DNA of 64,000 nucleotides from Samsoniella hepiali (taxonomy: Eukaryota; Ascomycota; Sordariomycetes; Hypocreales; Cordycipitaceae). Below are positions 34,441-45,272 of the stretch, in pieces. A model generated the notes under the pieces. The model ran no database searches and was not told the DNA's origin. It saw only the letters and a list, made by a program, of their open reading frames with translations. The DNA is taken from positions 3,472,001-3,536,000 of the forward strand of contig LNDK02000066.1 of assembly GCA_001455915.2 (NCBI GenBank), read 5' to 3'. The translations under genes were made by a program, and so were the position numbers. The stretch's first letter is position 1, and each line of letters starts with the position of its first letter.

Positions 34441-37400
34441 TCAATATGATCCCGCCCGCTTCGAAAAGCTGTCGTCTACTTCATCGTCGCCGCCCTCGTC
34501 AGACGAGTAGGCAACGCCTTTGCCTTTGCCCCAGCCTTCCTGCTGTCCCGAGACCTTGACCTCGCGCAAGCTGCGTCGGCTCACCGGCCGCTTGTTGGCG
34601 CCCCGGCTAGGTGTAGAGCTGCCCTTGGCACGCTTCTCCGAAGGGCCTGCCCCGCCTTCGTTGGATGAGTTCCATCTCGTTGGCGGCGTCGATGTGTTCT
34701 TCAAGTCTCGCATCTCCTTGACAACGTCCGCAAAGCTCTCCTCCAGCGTCTTCATGCGCGCCAGCACCAGCCGGCCCATCCTATCCCGGTCGGAAGCATC
34801 AATGCCGCGCGCCACACGCATCCGGTTCTCACGCATCATTGCCATGGCCATTTGCGTCTGGAAGCTGCCCGGCATGCTCAGGTTCATGTGTGAGTCATCC
34901 GCGCCCATGCCCGTCTGGTCCGACATGACGCTCAGGTCCACCGAAGACAGCCTGCGGCCATCCCGAAGTTGGGCGCGAGCTGGATCCATGCTGAGGAGTG
35001 CGGTGCGACTAACACCTCCTGCCTCAGTCATGCCTGCCGGTGGTGCAATCGGCCGAGGCTTCGTGTCGACAATGGCCGCCGCTTTTCTGATCGGGCTGCG
35101 CCGCCCAGAGCTCGTGTGCCCCTCGCCGGCCGTGTTGCGGCCGCTGCTCCCGGGCTTTTTGGCCTGTGCCGGCTTTTGGGGCGACTTGATCGTGACAGTG
35201 GGCGGCAGAGGGGCCTCTTCTTCTTCTTCGGGGTTGAACAGGATAGTGTTTGTTGACAGGGTACGGCTGTGCATCCCACGGCGTTGGTTGGTTGCACGAG
35301 GGGTAGCTGGTGCTTTAGGTGCCAGAGCACCATAAGAGCTGTGCGACGAAGCCAACTTTCCAAGGCTAGCACCAAGAACCGGCCCGAAATAGTCTCCCTG
35401 TCTTGCCATCAAGCGAGTCTTGTCCTCACCGATACCCTGTCCAAGATTTGTGGCCGCATCCTCCTCGTCTTCGTCGTTGGTAACAAGCTCGTCATCGCCA
35501 TCTGCGTCTGTCTGATCCTTCAATTCGACATTAAAAGACGGCAGTCGAGAGGCAGACGCTGGTCCCGGACCAAATGCTCCACTGTTGGATAGGAATTCAG
35601 CAGGGTCACTGGCTATAGATCTCATATCAGATACATGACGTAGATGAGACCCTCGTTCCCACCCAACACTCTTTCGTCTTTGCCAGTCTGGCGCTGCGCG
35701 GCTGTCAATGGTTGGCCAGCCGTTCCCACTGCCGTCCTCCTCGTGCTGCTCCATCCAGTTGCGAATGGCATTCTGCGTCTTGCGCCGCTCATTTCTTCGT
35801 TGCGTTCGCAATGTCGCACTTGCCGGGGCTCGTCTGAACAACTCGTCCAGTGCACGGTCTTTCTGGAAACCTGCGACAGACTCCTCTCGAACTCGAATGT
35901 TGGGACTGAAGAGGGCCGTACGGCCGACAGCATCACCAAAGGATATGGCGCGGCGTCTGCCTCTTCCGTGGTTTTCGACTAGATCAGTTGGCTCGAACAT
36001 GGAGGGTGCCAGCCAAAATCTCTCATAAAGGTAGATGCAGAAGAGGATGGGAAAGTGAGTCACTTTGATAATGGTCCGATTCAGCCACACAAATTGCCTA
36101 AGTGGCATGCAGTAGCGAAGCGGCATCAGCACCCATGCAAAGATATTTGTGGGGGCAATGTATGAAAATAGAGCATCGTTCTTGACCATGGATATCGTGT
36201 TGATGGCAAAGACAAATTGATGTTCTTCTGTGGCGTTTGAAGCGATTGCAGTGAAGGAGTTGGTCAGCACCGTAATGAGAATGGTAACAACCAGATAGTG
36301 ACAGATGATGAGGAAAACAACCATGAGAGATCTAGCCAGCCAATTATAAGTCGGCCAGACATCCCAGACGGCAGGTGTGAAGCCCATGAGAATCTGAAAG
36401 ATCTTGTAGGCAACCTCGCCGCCGTCACTCTGCACGTTCGACAGCGTGAAGAAGACGTAAAAACCACTGCACATGATGAGAACCAAAGTAAAGACGGCCG
36501 CCAAATCAAGCGTCATCAAACGGAACGCAATCAGAAGCTGCGAAAAGTATTGGTAGTGGTCAAGCACACTAAAAATGCGCGGCAGGAGTAAGATGGCATT
36601 AGCGGCCAAGACATCATAAGCCATGTCGTTCCAGTGATGCGGGTCGACAAGAAAGACTCCATAGGCGCGCATGCAATAGTAGACAATGAGCAGGACCAAG
36701 ATGCCGAGATCAAATACGTTCCAAAAGCTCATGATGTACAGGGCAAATCCCTGCTCGTTGAAACCAACCAGCTCATCAAGCATGAAGCCCGCACTCCAGA
36801 ACCAAAATACCAGCTCCAGTCCGCTGATATGCACAGAGCGTTGGATTAACACGGCCAAGAACAGTCCAATCAGGACTGCTAGCGACAGTGTCGACAGAAA
36901 TGACCGGTAACGGGGCACGCGGAGACGGGAGAGCTTGAACATGGATGCCTGTCGCGGGTCGTACAACATGACGGTACGACGTCCATTTGGGACGTGATAC
37001 TGGACATGTCTGGGTGCTGTGCTTCCCAAAAGAGGTGTCCTATCGTCGGGCTTATTCGGCGACCCATTTGCATCGTTGTACAAACCGCTAGGAGCCTCCT
37101 CCCTATGCAGTGTATCGGCAGAGGAATAGAAGGAAATGGCACCGTTCCAGATGGCTTCGAGCTGCTGAACGACGACGGGGTGGGCGAGGAAGTGCTTGGC
37201 CGACGCGCGGATGGCCACTTCAAGGGTGGATGTGCGCGAGGCAATCAAGGTGCCCTTGGCCTTTCCGGTGGCTCGGCTGGCAATGTCTTGGGGTGCGCCT
37301 GGGAGACCTTGGAGGGGGTAAAAGTCGTAAGCCAGCGCGTCAATCAGCTCGCGGGTGGAGTACTCTTTGAGCATCTTGAGCGCCAGGAGCTCGCAGACTT

Positions 37401-38011
37401 TGGATCGAGTGTGGCTGATTCCTGTATTGGCGGCATATCGCTGGCCTTCCTTGTTGAACTGCAGGCAGTTGGCCATGAGGGCATACAGAGTGGCTCGCGA
37501 AAAGTGCTGGGCGCGGATCTGCTGCTGCATGGGCTTGACGAGGAATTGCGATACCTGAGGAGAGCGCAGCTGCTCCCAGGTCAGAGACGTCTCGGTTCGT
37601 GCCGATACTATAATTCGAATAGCGTGGGTTATGTTATAGACAGGGAGTGTATCTGCGATTGCAACCGCTTGTTAGTTGGAAATGTATGATGCCCATTGGA
37701 GCCAGATATTTCATACCGAGATGGGTAGAAGAGAAGAGCGGGACGACGGGCAGGCCACCAGGCCCTCGCTGTACGACATCGGGCAAGTCGTCTACGGCGT
37801 CCTCATCCTCTCCGTCCGGGCCATCGGCGTTGTCGATGCCCTGGTCAAAGTCATCCTCGTCCTCTTCGTCGTCGTCGGCCTCTGTGAAATCGGCAGTGGC
37901 ATGCACACGGGCAGAGAACTGGCGCGGCGGGCGATGCGGCGGCGGCGGCGACGGGCTAAAGGTCTGTTGAAGACCAGCACGGCGCTGTTTGCCGTGGCGG
38001 GAGGCGAGCAT
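34441..38011 (-). CDS. yvc1: Vacuolar TRP-type cation channel Yvc1
   Basis: Ca2+-activated non-selective cation channel of the fungal vacuole, which releases stored Ca2+ in hyperosmotic stress. Exon 1 (38011-37717) and exon 2 (37652-34441), with a 64-nt phase-1 intron (GTATGA...CGCAG), give 1168 residues. The acidic N-terminus (about 40-75, DDDEEDEDDFDQ) precedes a helical cytosolic domain. At least six hydrophobic helices span about residues 345-640, with VFWFWSAGFMLDELVGFNEQ, FWNVFDLGILVLLIVYYCMR and pore-end LVVTILITVLTNSF. The long C-terminus has acidic tracts and a heptad-like segment RMKTLEESFADVVKEMRDLKN that could form a coiled coil. The start is the only ATG before the acidic N-terminus; an internal ATG at 37530 would omit 139 residues. 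It lies 25 kb from calcineurin A, which acts on the same Ca2+ signal, but is not linked to it. Confidence 0.92.
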
Positions 38012-39419
38012 GGTCCCGAGCTGGAGCGTGCCCGGTAATCTACGCGTCCTGGGGCGCCATCAGGCGTTGGCGAAAGCAAGCGGGCAAGGACTGGCAGGTG
38101 TAGGAGACGGTGCTGGCGGCGAGCGTGTCTTGCAGTACACCCACTACAGGTGCGTGCCGGTCGAGTTGGTGTGCAGAAAACAAAAAGATATAAATGGGCT
38201 GCAGATGCAGGCAAATCAAGATTTCGAGGTTGAGCAGAGCAGTTGCGGTACGACAAGGGGTGGTGCTGGAGCTGGAGCCGGAGCTGCTGTGGCGATTCCC
38301 CCCTTCATCAGGCGAGCCACGGTCAGACACGCCGTCATGCCTCGACCTGTACTAGTCGATCAACGGGCCAGCTGGGCAGACATTTTTTCATTAACGCGTT
38401 TTTCTCATTCAGCTACAATTCCCCAGTTAATTTTCTTTCATTTTGTCAGTGACAGACGGCACCATGAACGCCATGAGGACTAAAGAGCGGGGTGCGAGAC
38501 GGGCTCATTTGTTTTGTGCGGTGCGTGGACGGGATTGAGATTACAGTACCCATAGCGGCTCCGTTGCGGCTCTGACAGTGGACATGGGGCTAGACAATGC
38601 CTTGTTTGCAGATGTGGGAAGAACTCTTGACTTATTTTTTTACGTCGTCCTTGGCGGTCCTGCTTTTTTTTTTGTTTCTTCGTGGCAAAGTTCATTGGCA
38701 TGCATCTCGCATCCACCCTATCTCTGATAACAGCTGCAGCCCATTGATGTTGCAGGCGCTGCAAGCTGGGGTATGCAGCTGGACGCATGACACCATCTAG
38801 CTCCCCCACTGGGCGCATCCCAGGCTGATAATTGGACCATGGCACTGCACGTCCTGCACACTAGTCATGGGTTCTGCCTTGTGATATCACAAATTTTGGT
38901 TGCGGTCAAGACTTGCAGCAACATGTCTTGCAGCGACGACGATCCAGTGCGTTTTCTGTCTCGTTAGTTGGTGTCATACCATCGTTGGTAGTGTGAGTGT
39001 CTCCCTACTCGGCCTGCCCTCCTTCGGCAGATGCAGCTTCATGTTCCCTAACTTCTAGCAAATCGCCACACCCGCATTCTCCATCGCATCTGTGACGAAT
39101 AGAACTAGCCTGAGGCCATGCGTCTGGGCCAAAGTACACATTAGGAAGGTTTATTTGTCCTAGATGTCTGCTGTATAAAAATAGCTACCCATTTACAAAA
39201 TCCACACTGCTGTAGGGTAACGCGTCCCACGCGCTCCTCTTCAGCATGTGGCTCAGTCGATCGTGGCGCAAACTCGTGGCGCGAGCTATCAAAATCGGGA
39301 TAGCTCCGATGGCCGTCCCAGTTAGGCAATTCCGAACCTTGCTCGGCACAGGGTACACCGGACAACTGGCATGCTCTACTCTTTCCTCTCAGCCATGTCC
39401 TCGAACCCTGCATTGCCAA
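38012..39419. other. Promoter of yvc1 and downstream of the SDR
   Basis: About 1.4 kb between yvc1 (start at 38011, -) and the 3' end of the SDR (-). T-rich runs occur around 38634-38680. No gene or repeat of note. Confidence 0.5.
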
Positions 39420-40298
39420 TTAAAGTTTTATCCTAGAAGCTATTAGGTTTGCTATAAAAAAACAGGTAAAGCAGCCTGGCCAAGCCGGACAAAGTGAACT
39501 TACCAATATGCTAGCTGGCAAGAAACTGGAGCCAAACCGGATCGTACCCGCCATAGGCCCTCTCCAGATTTTCCCAGCAGCGCCCGCAAGGACATCACTA
39601 ACGACAACCTTGGCAAAGTTGGCCGCCGGTACTCGCTTAATCCCATCGTTAGGCCCTGCGAGCTTCCTCATCGCAGCCTCAACTGACTCCACCTTGTAGG
39701 GTAATGTGCTGGCAAGGCTGACTGTCGTTGAGCCCTTCATGATATTTGTGTCCACGGCGCCAGTGACCAATGAGACGACCCGGACCCCCACAGGCTGCAG
39801 TTCTAATCGCATAGTCTCGCTGAGAATTTCCGTGGCAGCCTTGCTGGCCTGATATATACCCATCCATGGCGCATGGACATGTCCGGAAATGGAACAGACG
39901 TTGACAATACAGCCGTTAGCCGCGATCAACAGAGAGGCGAAAGCTTGGCTCATCAAAAGGACACCAAAGACGTTGACGTCGAATATTGACTTGGCCATTG
40001 CAAGGTTTGTATCAAGAACCGGCGCAATATGCTGCGCACCGGAGTTGTTGACCAAGTAGTCGAGCTTGCCCGTCCCAGCACGAACTTGTGTGATGGCGGC
40101 CTCAATCGACGCTTCATCCGTAACATCCAAGCGAATGAGTGTTACATTTGGCATATTCAAGAGGTGATCCATCTTGGACAGGTGTCGAGCCGTGGCGAAG
40201 ACGTGGAGGCCACGACTCTGGAATTCCAGGGCCAAGGCTGAGCCAATGCCCCCTTGACTGCAGCCAGTGATGAGGACCGATTGCTTGGCGGTGCCCAT
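39420..40298 (-). CDS. Short-chain dehydrogenase/reductase, Ayr1-like
   Basis: Predicted NADPH-dependent reductase of the classical SDR class closest in pattern to 1-acyldihydroxyacetone-phosphate reductase (Ayr1). The unspliced frame gives 292 residues. Cofactor motif TGCSQGGIG is near residue 11, then LDVTD, NNSGAQ, catalytic serine in CSISG, and YQASK (Tyr-x-x-x-Lys). These are complete. The start ATG at 40298 (MGTAKQ) directly precedes the cofactor motif; upstream triplets in frame are not ATG. The C-terminus is uncertain: after FLPASIL there is GTAAGT (39503), and a TTTTTATAG acceptor would yield CAA ACC TAA, ending at 39443 with 267 residues; another acceptor would give a third tail. 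Neighbours give no pathway clue. Confidence 0.82.
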   Translation of the reverse strand: MGTAKQSVLITGCSQGGIGSALALEFQSRGLHVFATARHLSKMDHLLNMPNVTLIRLDVTDEASIEAAITQVRAGTGKLDYLVNNSGAQHIAPVLDTNLAMAKSIFDVNVFGVLLMSQAFASLLIAANGCIVNVCSISGHVHAPWMGIYQASKAATEILSETMRLELQPVGVRVVSLVTGAVDTNIMKGSTTVSLASTLPYKVESVEAAMRKLAGPNDGIKRVPAANFAKVVVSDVLAGAAGKIWRGPMAGTIRFGSSFLPASILVSSLCPAWPGCFTCFFIANLIASRIKL

Positions 40299-41945
40299 TG
40301 CATCTGAGAATTTTCGGGACAAAGAATGATGTTAAAATTCGATATTTTCATGGCAAAAAGAATTAGGTAGATGGTAGTATATCTATATACGACATGTTTA
40401 CGCAACGAGTAGGAAATGCTGAGATAGATTTGGTATACCAACGTCGCAGGAAGCTTCGGTCAGCGTGCGGAGTTTGGCCAGGCAGTGATGCTTTGCGTAC
40501 GCCACGGACAAACTGTTGCACCTTTCCTGTATCGCACGATCTACGGCTGAGATCTGTATGGCGTAAATGGATGGGATCAGGCTCTTATGTCAGACTGCAT
40601 TCCTCCGAGCCCGATCCATCCAAGGATTTAGGAAGGTGAAGGATCGGATGTGTGCCTAGTTGCTGTGGGGAAGAGAACATGGCCCTCTAAAATAGTCACA
40701 GCCGGCCATGAATTCGATAAAGATTTTACACTTGGCCCTAGCTTCGAATGAGAGTTGATTTAAGGTCCCTACCTAGCGCATGTTTACCAGGAAGTGCCAG
40801 ACCGGTACATGTAGGTGCTGGAGGGGGCAGCCTAGTGACCAGCGATGGAGGGACGATACAGCGGTGTGGGGCCCCTGATATTTTCGCCGGAATTATTGTC
40901 TCCAGCCATTTGGCACCCTGCAATTCAGGGGTATTAACGAAAAAGTAGCTAGTCGCAGCTCGCAAGGCTCCGTGCTAAATTGTACTGATAGGTTACATTG
41001 TGAGGGCAGTAATTAAACAGGGTTACACTGGAGTTCCGAGTCTGGCCTTGTTTTTGGGGTGGACTGCGTTGTGCCCTGCGATAACAGACACCGACGGACT
41101 CTCAGGTATTGGGGCTCGGAGACCGTCTCAACTCAAGGCAATATTTACATGGCGATAAAACGTGTCAGCAAGGGAGAGGGAGATCAGGCACAATATATTG
41201 AGTTTTGGCAGTTGATGGCTGTCGAACTTGTTTCATGCAGGTGGCCAGTCGCTGGCCAATGAGGCCCCAAGGGACGCCTGGAGGAGTTGGTCCCTGGCCA
41301 CTAGCGCAAGCCTGGAATTCCTAATTAGCGATAGTCTCAGGGGATGGGATGGCGAGAATCCTTGGCTGCAGGCCTCTTGGCGCCCTGTCAGCTTCCTCCC
41401 AGCCTGCTGAAGAGCCTGTAGAGACTCTGCCGACGGGCTCCAACGCCCAGGCTAACTTTGTTCGTATAATAAAATCAAACGCCAAAAATATGGACTTGTT
41501 GCCGGATACTTGCACACAGAAAATAATCCCTGATCCGAGGCCCTTGTGACCCTTGCCCACCAACTACCCTGACCAGCTCGACACACTGGCTCTTATTAGG
41601 ACGTGACTCCTGACCAGTATTCCTCTCCAGAGAACAGTGGCCCTTGCTTCTCAACTCTTCCCATCAACCGACTGCCACAGCTACCGGCGTGGAGCCCACT
41701 TCGTCTCAGGCATAATTGTAGCGCCTTTCATGAAACCTGCGCCGCCAGCTCCTGCCTGCCAACAACCGGGTGCGACCACTTCTCGAGCGCGCGCCACTCA
41801 ATTGGCGGCTCCAGCACTGAATGGAAGACTGGGCCGCTCACGAGGGTTACTGACGTCGCCGTCTTGGCCTCGACCACTCCGAGTTTCGCTACTTCTGCGA
41901 CACATTCCAGGCAGGCCGACCACGAATCGGTAAACCTCCATAGCC
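40299..41945. other. Divergent promoter region
   Basis: 1.6 kb between the SDR (-) and the TBC gene (+). Mixed composition with AT-rich stretches near 40320-40440, and CT-rich, CCAG-rich sequence toward the TBC start. Several short frames exist, none with domain features. Confidence 0.5.
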
Positions 41946-44900
41946 ATGGCTGCTGCTGCCGCCGCCGCCGCCATGGAGCCCGTCTCCGATGAGAACAACC
42001 CCCACGTCGAGGGAAGCCCTCGAAGCTCGGTCAAGCCCACCGAAGTGCCTCCTCCAAACACCACGGCGGAGGAATATGCAGACGCAGATGCAGACGCAGA
42101 CGCAGAGACGCCCAAGATGGCACACGACTCCATGGTGACTGTCCGATTGTCTGAGCCACCCTCACTGACTCTCGACACTTCTTCTTCCTCTGATTCCGAG
42201 CCACCCTCGAGCCCTATTGTCAGTCCCAAGACTCTTGAACCCGAGACGACCAAGAGCTCCGAAAGCAGCGCAACCCTCGAGACTCCCGAGATCGAAAACG
42301 CACAAAACCGACGAGAAAGCGTCGTTATCGTCCGGGACTCCAGGGCAGCACTACCACGAGTCGATACGACGCGCAGTTTGCAAGATGAACTGGGCCAATG
42401 CGATGATGACACGAGTGATACATCAGAGGACCTGGAAGAGGTCAACTGGGAAGAACTGGAAAAGACAGAAGATCAGCAAACAAAAGACGAAGAGACAGAT
42501 AATGTAAGTGCACTCTGTCTAGTCTTCTTGCCAGACGGTCCATCTCGAAGCAAACACTAACTTCGCCAACCCTAGTCGACGGCACTGCTTCTCGCCAGAC
42601 TTGAACAGGAAAACGCAAAATTGGCTACGAACCCCAAGACCGTCAAAGTCCAAGCCGCCGAGAGGCTCATGGCGGCCAAAACCCGCCCGCCTTCTATGGC
42701 ACAGCTCCGCCAGTTGATGAGCGGCGCGACACCCCCCGAGCTTCGATATTCGATGCTGCCGCCCCCTCCTATGACCGATCTGGAATTTTATGCCGCTCTG
42801 GTCAAAGACTACCAACAGACTGCTGCCCGCCTCCCGACACTACTATCAAACAAAATTAGAAAGGGTATTCCGCCCCCGCTCAGAGGTGTTGTGTGGATGA
42901 GCATGTCAGGCTCTAGAGATGCCCAGCTAGAAGATCAATTTGATCGCTTCAGCGGCGAATCTAGTCCCTATGAGCTCCTGATCGGCAAAGATCTTGGCCG
43001 AAGCTTTCCAGGAGTCGACATGTTCCGTGATCCGGACGGCGACGGACAGCGGATGCTTGGCAACGTTCTCAAAGCCTTCAGCCTCCATGACACAAAGATT
43101 GGATATTGCCAAGGCCTGGCATTTTTGGTTGGCCCGCTGCTTATGCATATGCCCGACAAGCAGGCGTTCTGCGTCTTGATTCGGTATGTATACTTGCTTG
43201 ATGCGCCTCGGATCTCGTCACTAACACCACATAGTCTCATGGAGCGATACGACCTAAGAACATGTTTCCTCCCCGATCTGTCAGGACTGCATGTGCGCAT
43301 TTATCAGTTCCGAGAACTCTTGCGACACAATTTCCCCACCCTCTCAGCACATCTAGAAGAGCTGCAAGTGGAAACCGCTTACGTTTCCCAATGGTTCCTC
43401 AGCTTCTTCGCAGTCACATGCCCACTTCCCATGCTGTTCCGCATCTATGATGTTGTCTTCGCCGAAGGAGCGTCGGAGACGCTAATGCGCGTTGCTCTTT
43501 CGCTGATGCGGAAGAACGAGTCTCGTTTGCTGGCATGCCAGGAACTGGAAGATGTAATGCAACTATTGCTGTCCCGTGGTCTTTGGGACTGCTACCACTA
43601 TGATGCAGACGAATTTGTTCAAGACTTTGCAAGCTTGACTGGCATTGTTACCCGTGAAAAGCTGGCACAGCTTGAGCAGGCCTACCGAGAGTCACTAATT
43701 GCTACAGCCAACGCTGCCCGCGCATCTGACATTACCACGGCCGCTAGCCGCTTCCTGGGACGTATCTGGGCAAACTCCAACAACACCAAGACCGCAACAT
43801 TGGCTCCCGGGCTTAGTGCGCCCGGCAAACAATTCAACATCTTGAGACGAAGCACGTCGAAGCAAAGCCTCGCATCTACTCTCAACTCAGTCGAAGCGAG
43901 CTCTGCCAGCGTTAGCAGCTCTACCTCTACAGACGGAACCAGCTTATCACGAGATTCTGCCAACCCCGAGGATGGACCCTCTAGCCGAGAATCCACGCCC
44001 GTGGGACCCAAAGCAGCCGCAAATTCAAAAACAACAGAAGACCGATATTTGCATAGTCAGATTGAAGATCTGCTGACCGCTCTCACGGAGCTACAACGCA
44101 GCAATGCGGTCGTAACAAATCAACTACAGCGGGAACGTGAAGAACGAGACGAAGACCGCCGAGCTGTCCGCTCTCTGCTTGATGGCCTGCGAAGGCGAGC
44201 AGGGACCTCGGAGTCAGAAACCGCGGAAGCGATGTCGCGACATCTCCGAGACTCAGCTATAGCCGAAGACATTGAAGACGAGGATGATGACGCTGCCGAA
44301 GAAAGCGATGATACAGCTACTGCCGACGATATGAGCATCAAGGAGGACGCCTCTGTGACTGGCGCAGAGGAAGACGACGCGGCGACGCCAATGGCAGACG
44401 AGACGAAGAGAGTTCTTGGTCATGAAGAGACTTTGGCGGTGCTCGAAGAACCGGCCGGGCCGCCATCGACTGAAGATCTGTCGGTACTCCTGGATCGGGT
44501 AGAAACAAGATTCGCGCCGGAGGATAGCAGATTGAAACACCGATCGTCGATGCTGTTGACCAAATCTCAGCTGCGAGAAGACTTGTCGCAAGCAAAGGCG
44601 GAACTGAGTGCTGTGACAGCGCAATGCCAAGATCTCAACCGGCGTATATATGATATGGACCAAGAGATGGCTTCGACGAAGGACCAGCTCAAGGACCGGC
44701 ATAGCCATGTACGAACACTTCACCAGGAAAAGCAAAAGCTGGAAAAGCAACTACATATCCTCCGAACTACGCGAGCATCGGCTAGCCCCTCGTACGATAC
44801 AGGAACGAAAGATGCAGATATAGACTGGGCGGCAGCGAAGGGAATAAACGGCGCAGGCCTGCGAGAGCTTAAGCTTGGACGTAGCAGATCCACGCCGTCA

Positions 44901-45272
44901 ACTCAGGGCAGCCTGTATAACAAGCGCATGTCATCGCTGCCACAGCCAGGCGAGATGCTGAGCGAATCACCACCGAGCGAGCATGAGGCACTGCTGTTGG
45001 AATTGGTTCAAGCCAAGACGGCTGAGGCAACGGCAAAGCAAGAGGCAGAAGAGGCGAAACAGAAGCTCGAGGCGCTGCGGAAAGCAACCGGCCTTGGGCC
45101 CGGCGACTCCCCTTCAGCAACGTCGGTAGCGGCGGGAGCTATGGGCATGTTTGGGCGACTGACCGGGCAAGGTCCGACAGCAGCGCCAACGCCAGAGCCC
45201 GTAGGAAAATTAACAGGTTCCGGATCAGCCAACTCGGCGGTTGGTGGGGGCTTCTGGGGCTGGAGGAGATAA
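41946..45272 (+). CDS. TBC-domain Rab GTPase-activating protein (Gyp5/Evi5-like)
   Basis: Accelerates GTP hydrolysis by Rab/Ypt GTPases in membrane traffic. Exons 41946-42503, 42576-43183 and 43235-45272 (introns 72 and 51 nt) give 1067 residues. The N-terminus is a poly-alanine start then acidic low complexity with a (AD)4-like repeat at about 42078-42107. The TBC domain runs about 285-510, with arginine finger IGKDLGR (I322, D325, R328) and glutamine finger YCQG (Q365), so catalysis should be intact. After the TBC domain, disordered sequence is followed by a long coiled coil (about 800-880, LREDLSQAKAELSAVTAQCQ and further heptads). The 51-nt intron is in frame and without stop; removal joins CVLIR to LMERYD, which matches the family. 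The most likely role is Ypt1/Sec4-type exocytic traffic. Confidence 0.87.
42078..42107 (+). repeat. Coding GCAGAC repeat
   Basis: Tandem GCAGAC/GCAGAT units encode alternating alanine-aspartate residues in the disordered N-terminus of the TBC protein. A coding microsatellite that may vary between strains. Confidence 0.7.

Noticed and set aside
7723..38011. Calcineurin A and Yvc1 as a Ca2+ gene cluster
   Set aside because: They are about 25 kb apart with unrelated genes between; proximity is likely chance.
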